Counted from the stretch's first letter, positions 1 to 8,957 are shown. The stretch: 64,000 nt of DNA from Cryobacterium breve (GCF_027594785.1 NZ_CP075584.1:992001-1056000), one strand, 5' to 3'. Numbers and translations are program-made. The notes: generated by a model not told the origin, from the sequence alone.

Positions 1-926
1 GCTCTGCCTCGGCCGCAGGGTACGCCGCGCTCGTCGAACGGGTGCGTGCCGTCTACGCGCGGCTCGTGTCGGTACCGGTGAGCCGGGTGGCAATCGGTTC
101 GCAGGCTTCCGTGCTCGCGGGCCTCGTGGCCGCGAGCGTTCCGGACGGGGCGGAGGTGCTCTGCGTCGACGGCGACTTCAGCTCGATGGTCTTCCCGTTC
201 CTGAACCAGGCCCACCGCGGCGTCACTGTGCGACACGTTCCGCTCGCGCACCTGGCCGAGAGCATCACGGGTAACACCTGGTTGGTCTCCTGGTCACTCG
301 TCCAGTCCGCGACGGGCGCTGTCGCCGAGACGACGGCGATCATCGCCGCTGCGCGCCGTCACGGGACCTTCACCCTGTGCGACACCTCACAGGCAGCCGG
401 GTGGATGCCGGTGGACGCCTCGGTCTTCGACGCCACGATCTGCCACGCGTACAAGTGGTTGTGCGCGCCGCGCGGCGTGGCTTTCCTCACGATTGCCGAG
501 GGGTTCGGCTCCGTCGTGCGCCCGGCCCAGGCCGGCTGGTACGCCGGCGAGGACGTCTGGGGCTCCTGTTACGGGCCGGGAATGCGGCTCGCGGCCGACG
601 CCCGTCGTTTCGACGTGTCGCCGGCGTGGCAAGCCTGGGTCGGCGCGGAACCCGCCCTCGAGTTCTTCGGCACACTCGACCTGGCCGAGGTGCGACGGTA
701 CGACGTGGGCCTCGCGGACGCCTTCCGCGCCGGACTCGGCATCGACTCGACCGAACAGACCGGCCAGGCCACCGTGACGTGGGCGGATGCCGCGGGCACC
801 GACCTCGCGCGCCTCACGGCGGCCGGACTCACGGCATCCGGTCGGGCGGGCCGCGCCCGCGTGGCCTTCCACCTCTGGAACGATGCCGACGACGTTCAGG
901 ACGCCCTCCGCGCCCTCGGCCGCTGA
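1..926 (+). CDS. Class V-fold PLP aminotransferase/desulfurase-like enzyme (5' truncated)
   Basis: The reading frame is open from the first bases of the window, so the true start lies upstream and only the C-terminal ~308 residues are visible. The stretch CDTSQAAGWMPVD followed by HAYKWLCAPRG is the classic class V (NifS/kynureninase/isopenicillin-N-epimerase) arrangement: an Asp that contacts the pyridine nitrogen of PLP, then the Lys that forms the Schiff base. The C-terminal small domain ends normally (FHLWNDADDVQDALRAL), a typical ending for the family. The substrate cannot be told from sequence. An internal GTG at 42 could be mistaken for a start, but coding continues in frame upstream of it. 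The gene is followed by a long inverted repeat and a convergent gene. Confidence 0.8.
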   Translation, partial: SASAAGYAALVERVRAVYARLVSVPVSRVAIGSQASVLAGLVAASVPDGAEVLCVDGDFSSMVFPFLNQAHRGVTVRHVPLAHLAESITGNTWLVSWSLVQSATGAVAETTAIIAAARRHGTFTLCDTSQAAGWMPVDASVFDATICHAYKWLCAPRGVAFLTIAEGFGSVVRPAQAGWYAGEDVWGSCYGPGMRLAADARRFDVSPAWQAWVGAEPALEFFGTLDLAEVRRYDVGLADAFRAGLGIDSTEQTGQATVTWADAAGTDLARLTAAGLTASGRAGRARVAFHLWNDADDVQDALRALGR

Positions 927-978
927 CGCGACAGCAACTGACGCCGCAGCCGCTGACGCCCCAGCCACCAAAACCGCG

Positions 979-1035
979 TGAGGTGTCGCAGATCGAGGTT
1001 CGCGCGCCCGCGGAACCTCGATCTGCGACACCTCA
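979..1035. repeat. Perfect 23-bp inverted repeat between convergent genes (bidirectional terminator-like)
   Basis: Arms at 979-1001 and 1013-1035 are perfect reverse complements (arm begins TGAGGTGTCGCAGATCGAGG); the loop is 11 nt of G and C. It lies in the 122-bp gap between the plus-strand gene ending at 926 and the minus-strand gene ending at 1049. There is no U-tract, so it is not a textbook intrinsic terminator, but its position and stability suggest it separates the two convergent transcripts. It differs in sequence from the element found twice at 3555 and 23941. Confidence 0.75.
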
Positions 1036-1048
1036 GGCGCGCGCGGTC

Positions 1049-1756
1049 CTACTTCTTGGCAGCGACGACCGAGATGATGCGGGCCGCGAGCTCGCCGGAG
1101 GATGCCGGGTTCTGGCCGGTGTAGAGGTTGCGGTCGACCTCGATGTGCGCCGTGAACGGGGCCGCCTCGACGAAGTCCGCGCCGAGCGCGACCAGGCGGG
1201 TCTGGACCAGCCACGGTGCCTTGGGTGCCAGGCCTCCGATGACCTCTTCCTCGTTGGTGAAGCCGGTCATGCGATATCCCGTGAACGGCCAGCTGCCGTC
1301 CGCGCGCTTCGCGGCGAGGAGCGCAGCCGGGGCGTGGCACAACACGGCCAGGATCCGGTCGGTGTCGAGCGCCTCGGTCATGAGTGCGCCGGAGGTCGCG
1401 TCGACCGCGAGGTCCTCCATCGGTCCGTGGCCGCCCGGGTAGAAGACGACGTCGTAGTCGGCGACGACGATGTCGTCGATGCTGCGCGGAGCGTCGAGCT
1501 CCTCGCCGATCGACCCGAGGTACGCCACGATCTCGGCGGCGCGTTCCTCGCCGCCGGCCGACTGCGCCGTGAGGCTGCCGCGGTCGATCGTGGGCGGAAC
1601 CCCGCCCGGAGTCGCGATGGTGATGGACCATCCGGCCTCGCTGAACAGGCGGTGCGGTTCCGCGAGCTCCTCAGCCCAGTATCCGGTCGGGTGCAGGGTG
1701 CCGTCGTTGAGAGTCCAGTGGTCAGCGGCGCTGACGACGAAGAGTACGTGGGCCAT
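1049..1756 (-). CDS. DJ-1/PfpI family type 1 glutamine amidotransferase-like protein
   Basis: A 235-residue protein of the DJ-1/PfpI/Hsp31 superfamily. The nucleophile elbow is visible as VLCHAPAAL (Cys near residue 138), preceded by the YPGGHGPMEDL loop that supplies the oxyanion-hole glycines. Length and the N-terminal VLFVVSAADHW strand match the Hsp31-like branch (class I glyoxalase III / protein deglycase type), which handles methylglyoxal or glycated targets; this is family knowledge and the exact activity is inferred. It is 57 bp downstream of the MDR oxidoreductase gene on the same strand, so the two may be co-transcribed and controlled by the divergent TetR gene as a reactive-carbonyl response. 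Confidence 0.85.
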   Translation of the reverse strand: MAHVLFVVSAADHWTLNDGTLHPTGYWAEELAEPHRLFSEAGWSITIATPGGVPPTIDRGSLTAQSAGGEERAAEIVAYLGSIGEELDAPRSIDDIVVADYDVVFYPGGHGPMEDLAVDATSGALMTEALDTDRILAVLCHAPAALLAAKRADGSWPFTGYRMTGFTNEEEVIGGLAPKAPWLVQTRLVALGADFVEAAPFTAHIEVDRNLYTGQNPASSGELAARIISVVAAKK

Positions 1757-1813
1757 GATTCTCCAATGTTCAAAAATGGGTGGATGCGGGTCGTGGAGCG
1801 GTTGCGAGCCGAC

Positions 1814-2830
1814 TCAGGCGGTCGTGCGCACGACCATTTTGCCGGTGTTCTCGCCGCGCATGAGGCCGAGGAACGCTTCGACGGCGTTGTCGATCCCGTC
1901 GACGACGGTCTCGTCGAAGACGACGGCCCCACTGGTCAGCCAGCCGGACATCTCGGCCGAGAACGCACCGAAGTGCTGCAGGTAGTTGCCCACGGTGAAG
2001 CCCTTCAGGGTGAGTCCGCGGGTCACGATGTTCGACATGTTGCGAGGCCCGGCGGATGCCTCCGTCGTGTTGTAGAGGGAGATCGCGCCGCAGAGGGCCG
2101 CGCGGCCGCCGTCGTTGAAGGCGCCGAGGGCGGCCTCGAGGTGCTCTCCCCCGACGTTGTCGAAGTAGACGTCGATGCCGTCGGGCGCTGCGAGGGCGAG
2201 CTGGCCGGCGATGTCGCCGTCCTTGTAGTTGAAGGCGGCGTCGAAGCCGTACTTGCTCGTGAGCAGCGCGACCTTCTCGGGCGTTCCCGCCGAGCCGACG
2301 ACGCGGCCGGCGCCCTTGAGGCGGGCGATCTGACCGACCATGCTGCCGACCGCGCCGGCCGCGCCGGAAACGAAGACGGTGTCGCCGGGCTTCATGCCTG
2401 CGATGTCGAGGAGGCCGACATAGGCGGTGAGCGCGGTCATCCCGAGCACGCCGAGGTAGGCGGAGAGCGGAACGCCGGGCAGTTCGGGCACGACGCGGAA
2501 CCCCTCGGCGGGTGCCTGCACGAGGTCGCGCCAACCGAACTGGTGCACGACGACGTCGCCGACGGCCACTCCGTCGGCAGCGGATGCGACGACCCGGCCG
2601 ACCGCGCCGCCGGACATGGTCTCGTCGAGCGCGTAGGGAGGCGAGTAGCTCTTCACGTCGTTCATCCGGCCGCGCATGTACGGGTCGACCGACACGAACT
2701 CGTTGGCGACGCGGATCTCTCCGGGCGCGAGGTCGGGAAGGTCGACGTGGACCGTGCGGAAGTCGTCCGCCGTCGGCCATCCGACGGGGCGGGCGGCGAG
2801 CTGGATCTGGGTGCTGGTATTCGCGGTCAT
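1814..2830 (-). CDS. Zinc-independent MDR NADP(H)-dependent oxidoreductase (CurA/2-alkenal reductase type)
   Basis: A 338-residue medium-chain dehydrogenase/reductase. The PYMRGRM motif near the N-terminus is diagnostic for the leukotriene-B4 dehydrogenase / YncB / CurA group, which reduces the C=C bond of enals and enones with NADPH. The cofactor site is VSGAAGAVGSMVGQIA. There are no zinc-ligand cysteine clusters, consistent with the group. The next gene downstream is a DJ-1 protein and the divergent neighbour is a TetR regulator, pointing to an electrophile or carbonyl detoxification unit. The start ATG at 2830 fits an N-terminus of ordinary length. Confidence 0.85.
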   Translation of the reverse strand: MTANTSTQIQLAARPVGWPTADDFRTVHVDLPDLAPGEIRVANEFVSVDPYMRGRMNDVKSYSPPYALDETMSGGAVGRVVASAADGVAVGDVVVHQFGWRDLVQAPAEGFRVVPELPGVPLSAYLGVLGMTALTAYVGLLDIAGMKPGDTVFVSGAAGAVGSMVGQIARLKGAGRVVGSAGTPEKVALLTSKYGFDAAFNYKDGDIAGQLALAAPDGIDVYFDNVGGEHLEAALGAFNDGGRAALCGAISLYNTTEASAGPRNMSNIVTRGLTLKGFTVGNYLQHFGAFSAEMSGWLTSGAVVFDETVVDGIDNAVEAFLGLMRGENTGKMVVRTTA

Positions 2831-2873
2831 GGATGACTCCTGAACTTCTGATGTGCCGAACGTGGGGCTCGGA

Positions 2874-2930
2874 ACGTTTTTGTACCGACTGGTTTACTAT
2901 ATGCTGGATCGAACGGTACACAAAAACCGT
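2874..2930. promoter_or_regulatory. Imperfect inverted repeat in the divergent TetR/MDR promoter region
   Basis: The 119-bp gap between divergent genes contains TTTTTGTACCG at 2877-2887 and its near reverse complement CGGTACACAAAAA at 2914-2926, differing by a 2-nt indel. The middle is unusually AT-rich for this genome (TTTACTATATGC). On the minus strand TTGTGT then TATAGT at about 16-nt spacing could serve the MDR gene. A TetR operator here is inferred from position and symmetry only. Confidence 0.45.
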
Positions 2931-2949
2931 CCACTGACTGGAGACCGAA

Positions 2950-3555
2950 ATGGGCCGCATGCCGAGCTTTGATGCTCCCGTCGTCGTGACCGCGGCGCGC
3001 GACCTCTTCTGGGACCGCGGCTTCGAGGCGGCGTCCCTGGCCGACCTCGAGCGGGTCACCGGGCTGGGCCGCTCGAGCCTGTACCACGCGTTCGGGAGCA
3101 AACGCGGGCTCTTCGACGCTGCGGTCGCGGACTACCTGGAGACGGTCATCCGCCCGCGCCTGCGCCCACTTCTCGCCGAGTCGGCGGGCCGTGCGGCCCT
3201 GCTCGAGTACTACGGCGGCCTGAGCCTGGCCGTTGCCTCGCTTCCGGCGGATTCACCCCGCCGGGGCTGCCTGCTGGTCAACTGTGCCGCGGGACTCGCC
3301 GGGCACGACGACCTGGCCAGGAAGGTCGTCGACGATTACCGCTCAGAGCTCACGGCGGCGCTGCGCCATGCCCTCGCGGGAGCCGCGGCCGAGACCACAC
3401 CGGGCACGGATGCCGCGACCGCGGTCCTCGAAGAACGCGCCCGCACCCTCGCCTCGCTGTCGATGAGCGTCATGTTGCTCGCCCGGGTGAACCGGGACGA
3501 GTCGCTCGCGCTCCTCGCCACGGCCGCCGCCCAGGTCCGCTCCTGGCACCCCTGA
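2950..3555 (+). CDS. TetR/AcrR family transcriptional regulator
   Basis: A 201-residue TetR-family repressor. The N-terminal helix-turn-helix is clear: AARDLFWDRGFEAASLADLERVTGLGRSSLYHAFGSKRGLF carries the family pattern (given here in overlapping motif form: ARDLFWDRGFE, then GRSSLYHAFGSK). The ligand-binding C-terminal domain contains a Cys-containing segment RRGCLLVNCAAGLA, common in regulators of electrophile and quinone stress. It is transcribed divergently from the MDR/DJ-1 pair, which it probably represses. Its TGA stop overlaps the first base of the palindromic element at 3555-3637. Confidence 0.85.
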   Translation: MGRMPSFDAPVVVTAARDLFWDRGFEAASLADLERVTGLGRSSLYHAFGSKRGLFDAAVADYLETVIRPRLRPLLAESAGRAALLEYYGGLSLAVASLPADSPRRGCLLVNCAAGLAGHDDLARKVVDDYRSELTAALRHALAGAAAETTPGTDAATAVLEERARTLASLSMSVMLLARVNRDESLALLATAAAQVRSWHP

Positions 3556-3637
3556 CGAATTCGACGGAGTTTTTGCCCGGAAAGCGCTTAAATCGCGTTC
3601 CCACGTGCCGAAAACCCAAAATCTCCGTCGAATTCGT
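3555..3637 (+). repeat. Dispersed palindromic element, copy A
   Basis: Perfect 15-bp arms ACGAATTCGACGGAG (3555-3569) and its reverse complement (3623-3637) enclose a 53-nt centre. A second copy at 23941-24025 has the same arms, and its centre, read as the reverse complement, aligns to this one without gaps over 53 nt (shared blocks include CCGGAAAG, CTTAAA, CACGT, CAAAA). The centre is therefore a conserved, oriented sequence, not random loop. GGGGCAGG follows the right arm in both copies. Copy A lies between a plus-strand gene and a convergent minus-strand gene. Confidence 0.8.
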
Positions 3638-3652
3638 TCGGGGCAGGTGGGG

Positions 3653-4417
3653 CTAGAGGCGCTTGACCGGGTTCGTCAGGATGCCGATGCCCGGGATCTC
3701 GATCTGCACCGCGTCGCCGTCGTGGACCTTTTCGGCCCGGTCAGGGGCGCCCGTGAGGATCACGTCGCCCGGCAGGAGCGTGAAGACGCTCGACACGAAC
3801 GCGACGACCTCGGCGATGGAGTGCTTGTAGAGCGCAGCCGTCCCCTTCTGGAACTTCTCGCCGTTGACCCGGCCGGTCAGGTGCAGGCTGTTCCAGTCGT
3901 ACTCGGTGTCGATGACGGGGCCGAGCGGGCAGAACGAGTCGAAGCTCTTGGCGCGGGCGAGCTGGCCGTCGCGCTCGAGGAGATCCCGCGCTGTGACGTC
4001 GTTCGCGATGGTGTACCCGAAGATGACGTCCTCGGCGTTCTCGACCGTCACGTTCTTCGCGATCTTGCCGATCACGATGGCAAGCTCGCCTTCGACGCGC
4101 ACGTCGTGGGACTGCGCGGGCAGGAAGATCGGGTCGTCCGGGCCGATGACCGCGGTGTTCGGCTTGAGGAAGAACAGCGGCTCCCGCGGTTCGGCGTGCT
4201 CGCGTTCCTCGTCGTCGGAGTAGAACGCGTGCGCCATGCCGACGATCTTGGACCGCGGGATCACGGGTGCGAGCAGTTTCACGTCGCGCAGGGCGACCCG
4301 GTCGCCGGTGGGATCGTACCCGGCGAACATCGGGTCGCCCTTGAGCACGACGAGTTCATCGTCGTCGACGATGCCGAAGGCGATCACGCCCTCCTGGCTG
4401 AACCGCGCGACCTTCAC
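3653..4417 (-). CDS. Fumarylacetoacetate hydrolase (FAH) family protein
   Basis: A 254-residue protein with the FAH fold. Metal ligands are visible as [13 protein letters not shown] (Glu pair) and ANDVTARD (Asp), with the substrate-loop signature GPVIDTEYD. The family includes fumarylpyruvate and acylpyruvate hydrolases, oxaloacetate decarboxylases and HHDD isomerases; the substrate cannot be assigned. The start is taken as GTG at 4417, because protein similarity begins at [10 protein letters not shown] and this GTG overlaps the stop of the upstream ilvE gene in a GTGA arrangement, implying translational coupling. Downstream lies palindromic element copy A. Confidence 0.85.
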   Translation of the reverse strand: MKVARFSQEGVIAFGIVDDDELVVLKGDPMFAGYDPTGDRVALRDVKLLAPVIPRSKIVGMAHAFYSDDEEREHAEPREPLFFLKPNTAVIGPDDPIFLPAQSHDVRVEGELAIVIGKIAKNVTVENAEDVIFGYTIANDVTARDLLERDGQLARAKSFDSFCPLGPVIDTEYDWNSLHLTGRVNGEKFQKGTAALYKHSIAEVVAFVSSVFTLLPGDVILTGAPDRAEKVHDGDAVQIEIPGIGILTNPVKRL

Positions 4418-5571
4418 GCCTGGTCCGCGGGCACGTCGAGGCGGGTGAGCCAGCCGTGCCGGTCGGGCAGCCGCCCGTACTGGATGTCGGTCAGGCTCCT
4501 GGCGGAGGGCCATCGTGAGCGTGCCGGCCGGGGCATCCGCGTCGCCGATGGCCAGGCCGTCAGGGCCCTTGAGCCTGCGAGATCGGGGTGACCACAGCGG
4601 CGGTGCCGCACGCGAACACCTCGGTGATGGCACCGGATGCGATTCCGTCGCGCCAGTCGTCCAGGGTCACGTCGCGCTCCTCGACGGTCAGTCCGCGGTC
4701 GCGGGCGAGCTGGATGATGCTGTCGCGTGTGACACCCTCGAGGATGGTGCCGGTCAGCCGCGGGGTGACGAGCGTGTCGGTGCCGTAGACGAAGAAAACG
4801 TTCATGCCGCCGAGTTCGTCGATGTGCGAACCGGTCTCCCCGTCGAGGAAGAGCACCTGGGCGCAATCGTTGTCGTAGGCCTGCATCTGCGGCAGGAGCG
4901 AGGCTGCGTAGTTGCCGCCGCACTTCGCGGCTCCGGTGCCGCCGCGGCCGGCGCGGGCGTATTCGGTCGAGAGCCAGATCTTGATCGGGGCCACGCCGTT
5001 GGCGAAGTAGGCGCCGGCGGGGCTCGCGATGACGTAGTAGCCGACCTTGTGGGCGGCGCGCACGCCGAGGAAGCTCTCGTTCGCGATCATGAACGGCCGC
5101 AGGTACAGGCTCGTCTCGTGGTCCGACGGCACCCAGTCGCCGTCGACGGCGATCATCTGCCGGATGGATTCGATGAAATCGCTCTCGGAGAGCTCCGGCA
5201 GGGCGAGCCTGCGTGCCGAACGCTGCAGCCGGTCGGCGTTCTTCTCCGGGCGGAAAGTCCAGATCGAGCCGTCCGCGTGGCGGTAGGCCTTGAGGCCCTC
5301 GAAGATCTCCTGGCCGTAGTGCAGCACCGATGAGGCCGGGTCGAGCCTGCAACGGGCCGTACGGGATGACCCGGGCGTCGTGCCAGCCCTCCTCGACGGT
5401 CCAGTCGATCGAGACCATGTGGTCGGTGAACTTCTTGCCGAAACCGGGGTCGGCGAGGATCTCCTCGCGCTCGGCCCTCGTGCGCGCCATCGTGGACGGC
5501 GTCAGGCTGAAGGTCAGCGGGAAAGCGCCCGTTGTCGTGGTGGTGGTGTCGCTCAGTGCTGCCTGGCTCAT
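4414..5571 (-). CDS. ilvE: Branched-chain amino acid aminotransferase (three apparent 1-bp insertions)
   Basis: Fold-type IV PLP aminotransferase that interconverts branched-chain amino acids and their 2-oxo acids, the last step of Val/Ile/Leu synthesis. After correction it is 384 residues. Visible motifs: [24 protein letters not shown], the PLP-lysine region [28 protein letters not shown] and the C-terminal [11 protein letters not shown]. The frame is broken at 5343-5349, 4571-4577 and 4492-4498; each is an expected GAGCTG/CAGCTC read with one extra base, and three insertions bring the gene back to its starting frame. Its ATG overlaps the leuB TGA (ATGA) and its stop overlaps the FAH start (GTGA), so the three genes form a coupled unit. 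Confidence 0.93.
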   Translation of the reverse strand: MSQAALSDTTTTTTGAFPLTFSLTPSTMARTRAEREEILADPGFGKKFTDHMVSIDWTVEEGWHDARVIPYGPLQARPGLIGAALRPGDLRGPQGLPPRGRLDLDFPPGEERRPAAAFGTQARPAGALRERFHRIHPADDRRRRRLGAVGPRDEPVPAAVHDRERELPRRARRPQGRLLRHREPRRRLLRQRRGPDQDLALDRIRPRRPRRHRSREVRRQLRSLAPAADAGLRQRLRPGALPRRGDRFAHRRTRRHERFLRLRHRHARHPAADRHHPRGCHTRQHHPARPRPRTDRRGARRDPGRLARRNRIRCHHRGVRVRHRRCGHPDLAGSRALTAWPSATRMPRPARSRWPSARSLTDIQYGRLPDRHGWLTRLDVPADQA

Positions 5572-6649
5572 TGGAGTCCCTTGTCTGTCATTCGAGTCAC
5601 GATGGCGTCGCCCACCTCGGTGGTACCGCGCGACGCCGTGAATGCCCCATTTTCCGTACGGGCCGCGATATCGGCGACCACCGCGTCCCGAACCCGGGCC
5701 GCGGCATCCGTCAAGCCCAGGTGATCGAGCAGAAGGGCGACGGAAAGGATGGCGGCCGTCGGATCCGCAAGCTGCTTGCCCGCGATGTCGGGGGCCGAAC
5801 CGTGCACCGGTTCGAACATGCTCGGGAACCGGCCGTCCGGGTTGATGTTCCCGGATGCTGCCAGGCCGATGCCGCCGCTGATTGCGGCCGCCAGGTCGGT
5901 GAGGATGTCGCCGAAGAGGTTGTCCGTGACGATGACATCAAATCTACTCGGATTTGAGACGAGGAAAATCGTCGCGGCATCCACGTGCAGGTAGTCGACG
6001 GTCACGTCCGGGTATTCGGCGGCGACGGTCGTCACGATCCGCTGCCACAGGCCGCCGGCGAAAACGAGCACGTTGGTCTTGTGCACGAGGGTCAGGTGCC
6101 GGGCGGCGCGGCCCTGGGCGACCTCGAAGGCGTAGCGCACGACGCGTTCGACGCCGAAGGCGGTGTTGACCGAGACCTCATTGGCGACTTCGTGCGCGGT
6201 GCCCTGGCGGATGGCGCCGCCGTTGCCGACGTACGGCCCTTCCGTGCCCTCCCGCACGACGACGAAGTCGACGTTGCCTGGGGCCGCGAGCGGGCTCGGC
6301 ACACCGGGGAAGAGCACGCTCGGTCGCAGGTTGACGTAGTGGTCGAGGGAGAAGCGCAGCTTGAGCAGGAGTCCCCGCTCGATGTTCGCGTTCGCGAGGC
6401 GCGGGTCCCCGGGCACTCCCCGACGGCGCCGAGCAGGATGGCGTCGTGGGCGGCGATCGACCCGAGGTCCTCGTCGGTGAGTACGTCGCCCGTCTCGAGG
6501 AACCGGGTCGCGCCGAGCGAGAACCAGGTCAGCGCGAACTCGACGTCGTCGGTCGCTGTCGCGGCGCTGAGCACCTTGACGGCTTCCGCGACGACTTCGG
6601 GCCCGATCCCGTCTCCGGGAATGACGGCGAGCTTGATGTGACGGGGCAT
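5568..6649 (-). CDS. leuB: 3-isopropylmalate dehydrogenase (one apparent 1-bp deletion)
   Basis: Third step of leucine synthesis: NAD-dependent oxidative decarboxylation of 3-isopropylmalate. About 360 residues after correction. Seen: [14 protein letters not shown] at the N-terminus, [13 protein letters not shown], the catalytic region [31 protein letters not shown] (metal-binding Asp residues) and [14 protein letters not shown]. The actinobacterial short form fits. The frame slips at about 6418-6423, where GAVG to VPGDPRLAN needs one more base. Start ATG at 6649 has AGGAG 7 nt upstream; an upstream in-frame ATG at 6682 lacks support. The stop overlaps the ilvE start. Confidence 0.93.
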
Positions 6650-6747
6650 GGGACTCCTGGGGGCTCGGAATGCTGTACCCAAACCCTACTGCGACGCGTC
6701 AGGTCGGGTGATCCCCGCATCGCCGCCGGCCCCGGCTCGGCGCCGGT

Positions 6748-8274
6748 TCAGCGTGCCGAGCGCAACGCGACGAGGGCGACCACGGCCGCCACGACCACGA
6801 GACCGGCACCGATCCAGGCGGTCGGACCGATCCCGGTCAGGAAGGCCTCCCGCGCAGATTCCAGCAGCATCCGGCCGGCTCCCCCGGCAGCTCGGCCGCA
6901 ACGGCGACGGCCCCGCCGAGGGTCTCCCCCGCGGCGGCCCGCTGTGCGGCGCCGAGCCCGTCGGGCAGCACCACCGCAGAGCGGTATGCCGAGGTGAGGA
7001 TGCTGCCCAGCACCGTGGTGCCGAGAACAGCGCCCAGTTCGTACGCGGTTTCCCCGACAGCGGATGCCGCACCCATCTTCTCGGGCGGCGCGCTCGCCAC
7101 GATCAGTTCGTTCGACACCGTCTCGGCGGCCCCGATTCCGATCCCGAGGGCGACGAAGGCGACGGCCACACCGGCGGCGCCGAATCCGGCGCCGCCAACC
7201 GCGAATGCCGCGTACCCGGCCGCAGAGACCACCAGCCCGAACGGGACCACGATCGACGGCCGGATCCGCTTGGCGATCGGGACGACGATCAATCCGGCCA
7301 GGATCATCGCCAGCAGGCCGGGAACAAGCACCAGGCCGGCAGCGAGCGGTTCCAGCCCGAGGACGAGCTGGAGGTACTGCGAGACGAAGAACAGTCCGCC
7401 GACGAGCGCTACGACGCTCAGGAAGTTGACCGCGACGGCCCCGCTGAACGAGCCGCGACGGAAGAGCGCCAGGTCGAGCATCGGCGCGCGGAGACGCCGC
7501 TGCCGCCGGGTGAAGAGCAGGCCGGCCACGAAGCCCCACCGCGATTGACGCGATTCCGGCGAGACCGAACCCGGTGTCGGCGAGCGTCTTGATGCCGAAC
7601 ACGATCGGGAACATCGTCACGAGTGACAGCAGGATGCTGGGCACGTCGATCGCGCCCGGGTTCGGGTCCCGGGATTCCGGCACGATCAGCGGCGCCACCA
7701 CGAGCAGGGGCAGCAGCAGCGGGACGGCGAGCAGGAAGACGGATCCCCATTCCCCGTTCTCGAGGATGAGGCCGCCGACCACGGGGCCGAGTGCGCTTCC
7801 GGCCGCGAAGCCGCTGGCCCAGACGGCGATGGCGAGGCGGCGCTCGTTGCGCTCGGTGAAGACGGAGCGCAGCAGCGCGAGCGTGGGCGGCATCAACATC
7901 GCCCCGAAGATGCCGAGAGCCGCACGGTCGAGGATGAGCCATTCGATGCTCGGCGCGAAGGAGGCGATCACCGACATGACTCCGAAGCCCGCGGAGCCGA
8001 TCAAGAGCAGGCGGCGGCGGCCGATCCGGTCGCCGAGGCTGCCCATCGAAACCAGCAGCCCCGCGAGCACGAGGGGGTAGATGTCGATCACCCAGAGCAG
8101 CTGGGTGCCGCTCGGCCTGAGCGCCTCGGAGATCTGCGGCAGGGCCAGGTTGAGCACGGTGTTGTCGATCGACACGAGCAGCACCGGCAGCATCAGCACC
8201 GCAAGGGCCCACCAGCGTCGCACAGGCGCGGTGCCGGGCTGGAGGAGGATCCGGGGGCGGGTCGGGGTTGACAC
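6748..8274 (-). CDS. DHA2-family MFS drug exporter (EmrB/QacA type; two apparent indels)
   Basis: About 508 residues, 14 predicted membrane segments, matching the DHA2 family of proton-driven multidrug exporters. The motif-C/D1 region VSIDNTVLNLALPQIS and the loop LGDRIGRRRLLLIG (motif A) are clear. The frame changes at about 7534-7537 (extra C in a C-run) and 6880-6885 (missing base in a C-run); both lie in homopolymers and together restore the original frame. Start is taken as GTG at 8274 (VSTPTRP); the upstream stretch in that frame does not look coding. The gene is divergent from a TetR gene with a perfect palindrome between them, the usual exporter/repressor layout. Confidence 0.85.
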   Translation of the reverse strand: MSTPTRPRILLQPGTAPVRRWWALAVLMLPVLLVSIDNTVLNLALPQISEALRPSGTQLLWVIDIYPLVLAGLLVSMGSLGDRIGRRRLLLIGSAGFGVMSVIASFAPSIEWLILDRAALGIFGAMLMPPTLALLRSVFTERNERRLAIAVWASGFAAGSALGPVVGGLILENGEWGSVFLLAVPLLLPLLVVAPLIVPESRDPNPGAIDVPSILLSLVTMFPIVFGIKTLADTGFGLAGIASIAVGLRGRPALHPAAAASPRADARPGALPSRLVQRGRRGQLPERRSARRRTVLRLAVPPARPRAGTARCRPGACSRPAGDDPGRIDRRPDRQADPAVDRGPVRAGGLCGRVRGIRGWRRRIRRRRCGRRLRRPRDRNRGRRDGVERTDRGERAAREDGCGIRCRGNRVRTGRCSRHHGAGQHPHLGIPLCGGAARRARRRTAGRRGGDPRRGRRRCGRAAGGAGRMLLESAREAFLTGIGPTAWIGAGLVVVAAVVALVALRSAR

Positions 8275-8337
8275 GGTGCAACAACTTTCCGGGAGGGGAC
8301 GGGTGGACCCGCCGCAGGAGGGGAACGGCACAAAATA

Positions 8338-8353
8338 TACCGTCCAGACGGTA
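8338..8353. promoter_or_regulatory. Perfect 16-bp palindromic TetR operator TACCGTC-CA-GACGGTA
   Basis: TACCGTCCAGACGGTA is a perfect inverted repeat (7-bp arms, 2-nt centre) in the 89-bp gap between the DHA2 exporter and the TetR gene, 10 bp upstream of the TetR ATG. It overlaps an AT-rich patch (CAAAATATAC) that is probably part of the promoter for one or both genes. TACCGTNNNNACGGTA-type palindromes are typical of operators bound by small TetR exporter repressors. It probably mediates both autorepression and control of the exporter. Confidence 0.8.
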
Positions 8354-8363
8354 CAGTAGCACC

Positions 8364-8957
8364 ATGACACCCTCGCCCGTTCAGCCACCGCTCCGGTCAG
8401 CCGAGCATTCCCCGACCCGGACCCGGATCCTCGACGCGTTCACCGGGCTCCTGATCGACCAGGGCGAACGTTCGGCCACCCTCGAGAACGTCGCCGCTGC
8501 GGCCGGCCTCTCGAAGGGCGGGCTGCTCTACCATTTCGGATCGAAGGAAGCCCTGGTCCAGGGACTGCTCACCCGGCTGGAGGAGCTCGTCGCCGAGGAC
8601 ATCCTGCAGATCCGCTCAGCGGTGGCCGGCCCCGTCGACTACCTGATCCGCACCTCGATGAGCGAGGGCACGCCCCTGGACCGAACGATCGCGGGAGCCG
8701 TGCGCCTGGCGCAGGGATCTCATCCGCTCGCCAACACGGCAGTGGTCTCGATGCGGCGCCAGTGGCTGGCCGTGATCGAGGAGACCGTCGGGGATCCGGA
8801 CGTCGCAGAGGCGATCCTGTTGATCAGTGACGGGCTGTACTTCGGTTCCACCATCACGAGCGCCGCCCATCCCGCCGCCGACGTGGTGTCGGCGGCGAGA
8901 CTGGACCGGTTGCTCGCTGTGATCGGTCGGATGACCGAGCGAACGTCTACTCCGTGA
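8364..8957 (+). CDS. TetR/AcrR family repressor of the adjacent DHA2 exporter
   Basis: A 197-residue TetR protein. Helix-turn-helix: ERSATLENVAAAAGLSKGGL followed by LYHFGSKEALVQGLL. The C-terminal domain (YLIRTSMSEGTPLDRTIAGA, GLYFGSTITS) resembles the TetR_C_37-type domain found in several actinobacterial repressors. The start ATG at 8364 lies just after the palindrome at 8338-8353; longer in-frame starts would run through that operator. Divergence from the exporter and the operator between them make local control likely. The 3' end overlaps serA by 11 bp in convergent orientation. Confidence 0.87.
   Translation: MTPSPVQPPLRSAEHSPTRTRILDAFTGLLIDQGERSATLENVAAAAGLSKGGLLYHFGSKEALVQGLLTRLEELVAEDILQIRSAVAGPVDYLIRTSMSEGTPLDRTIAGAVRLAQGSHPLANTAVVSMRRQWLAVIEETVGDPDVAEAILLISDGLYFGSTITSAAHPAADVVSAARLDRLLAVIGRMTERTSTP

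Noticed and set aside
377-2836. A very long plus-strand open frame (about 819 codons) running over several genes
   Set aside because: It is antisense to the DJ-1 and MDR genes, which have clear domains, and its translation is Arg/Gly/Asp-rich low-complexity sequence typical of shadow frames in GC-rich DNA.
4414-5571. Programmed ribosomal frameshifting as the cause of the many frame breaks
   Set aside because: No slippery heptamers or downstream structures are shared, ilvE would need three shifts, and the common factor is a DNA hexamer on either strand, not a codon-phase signal.
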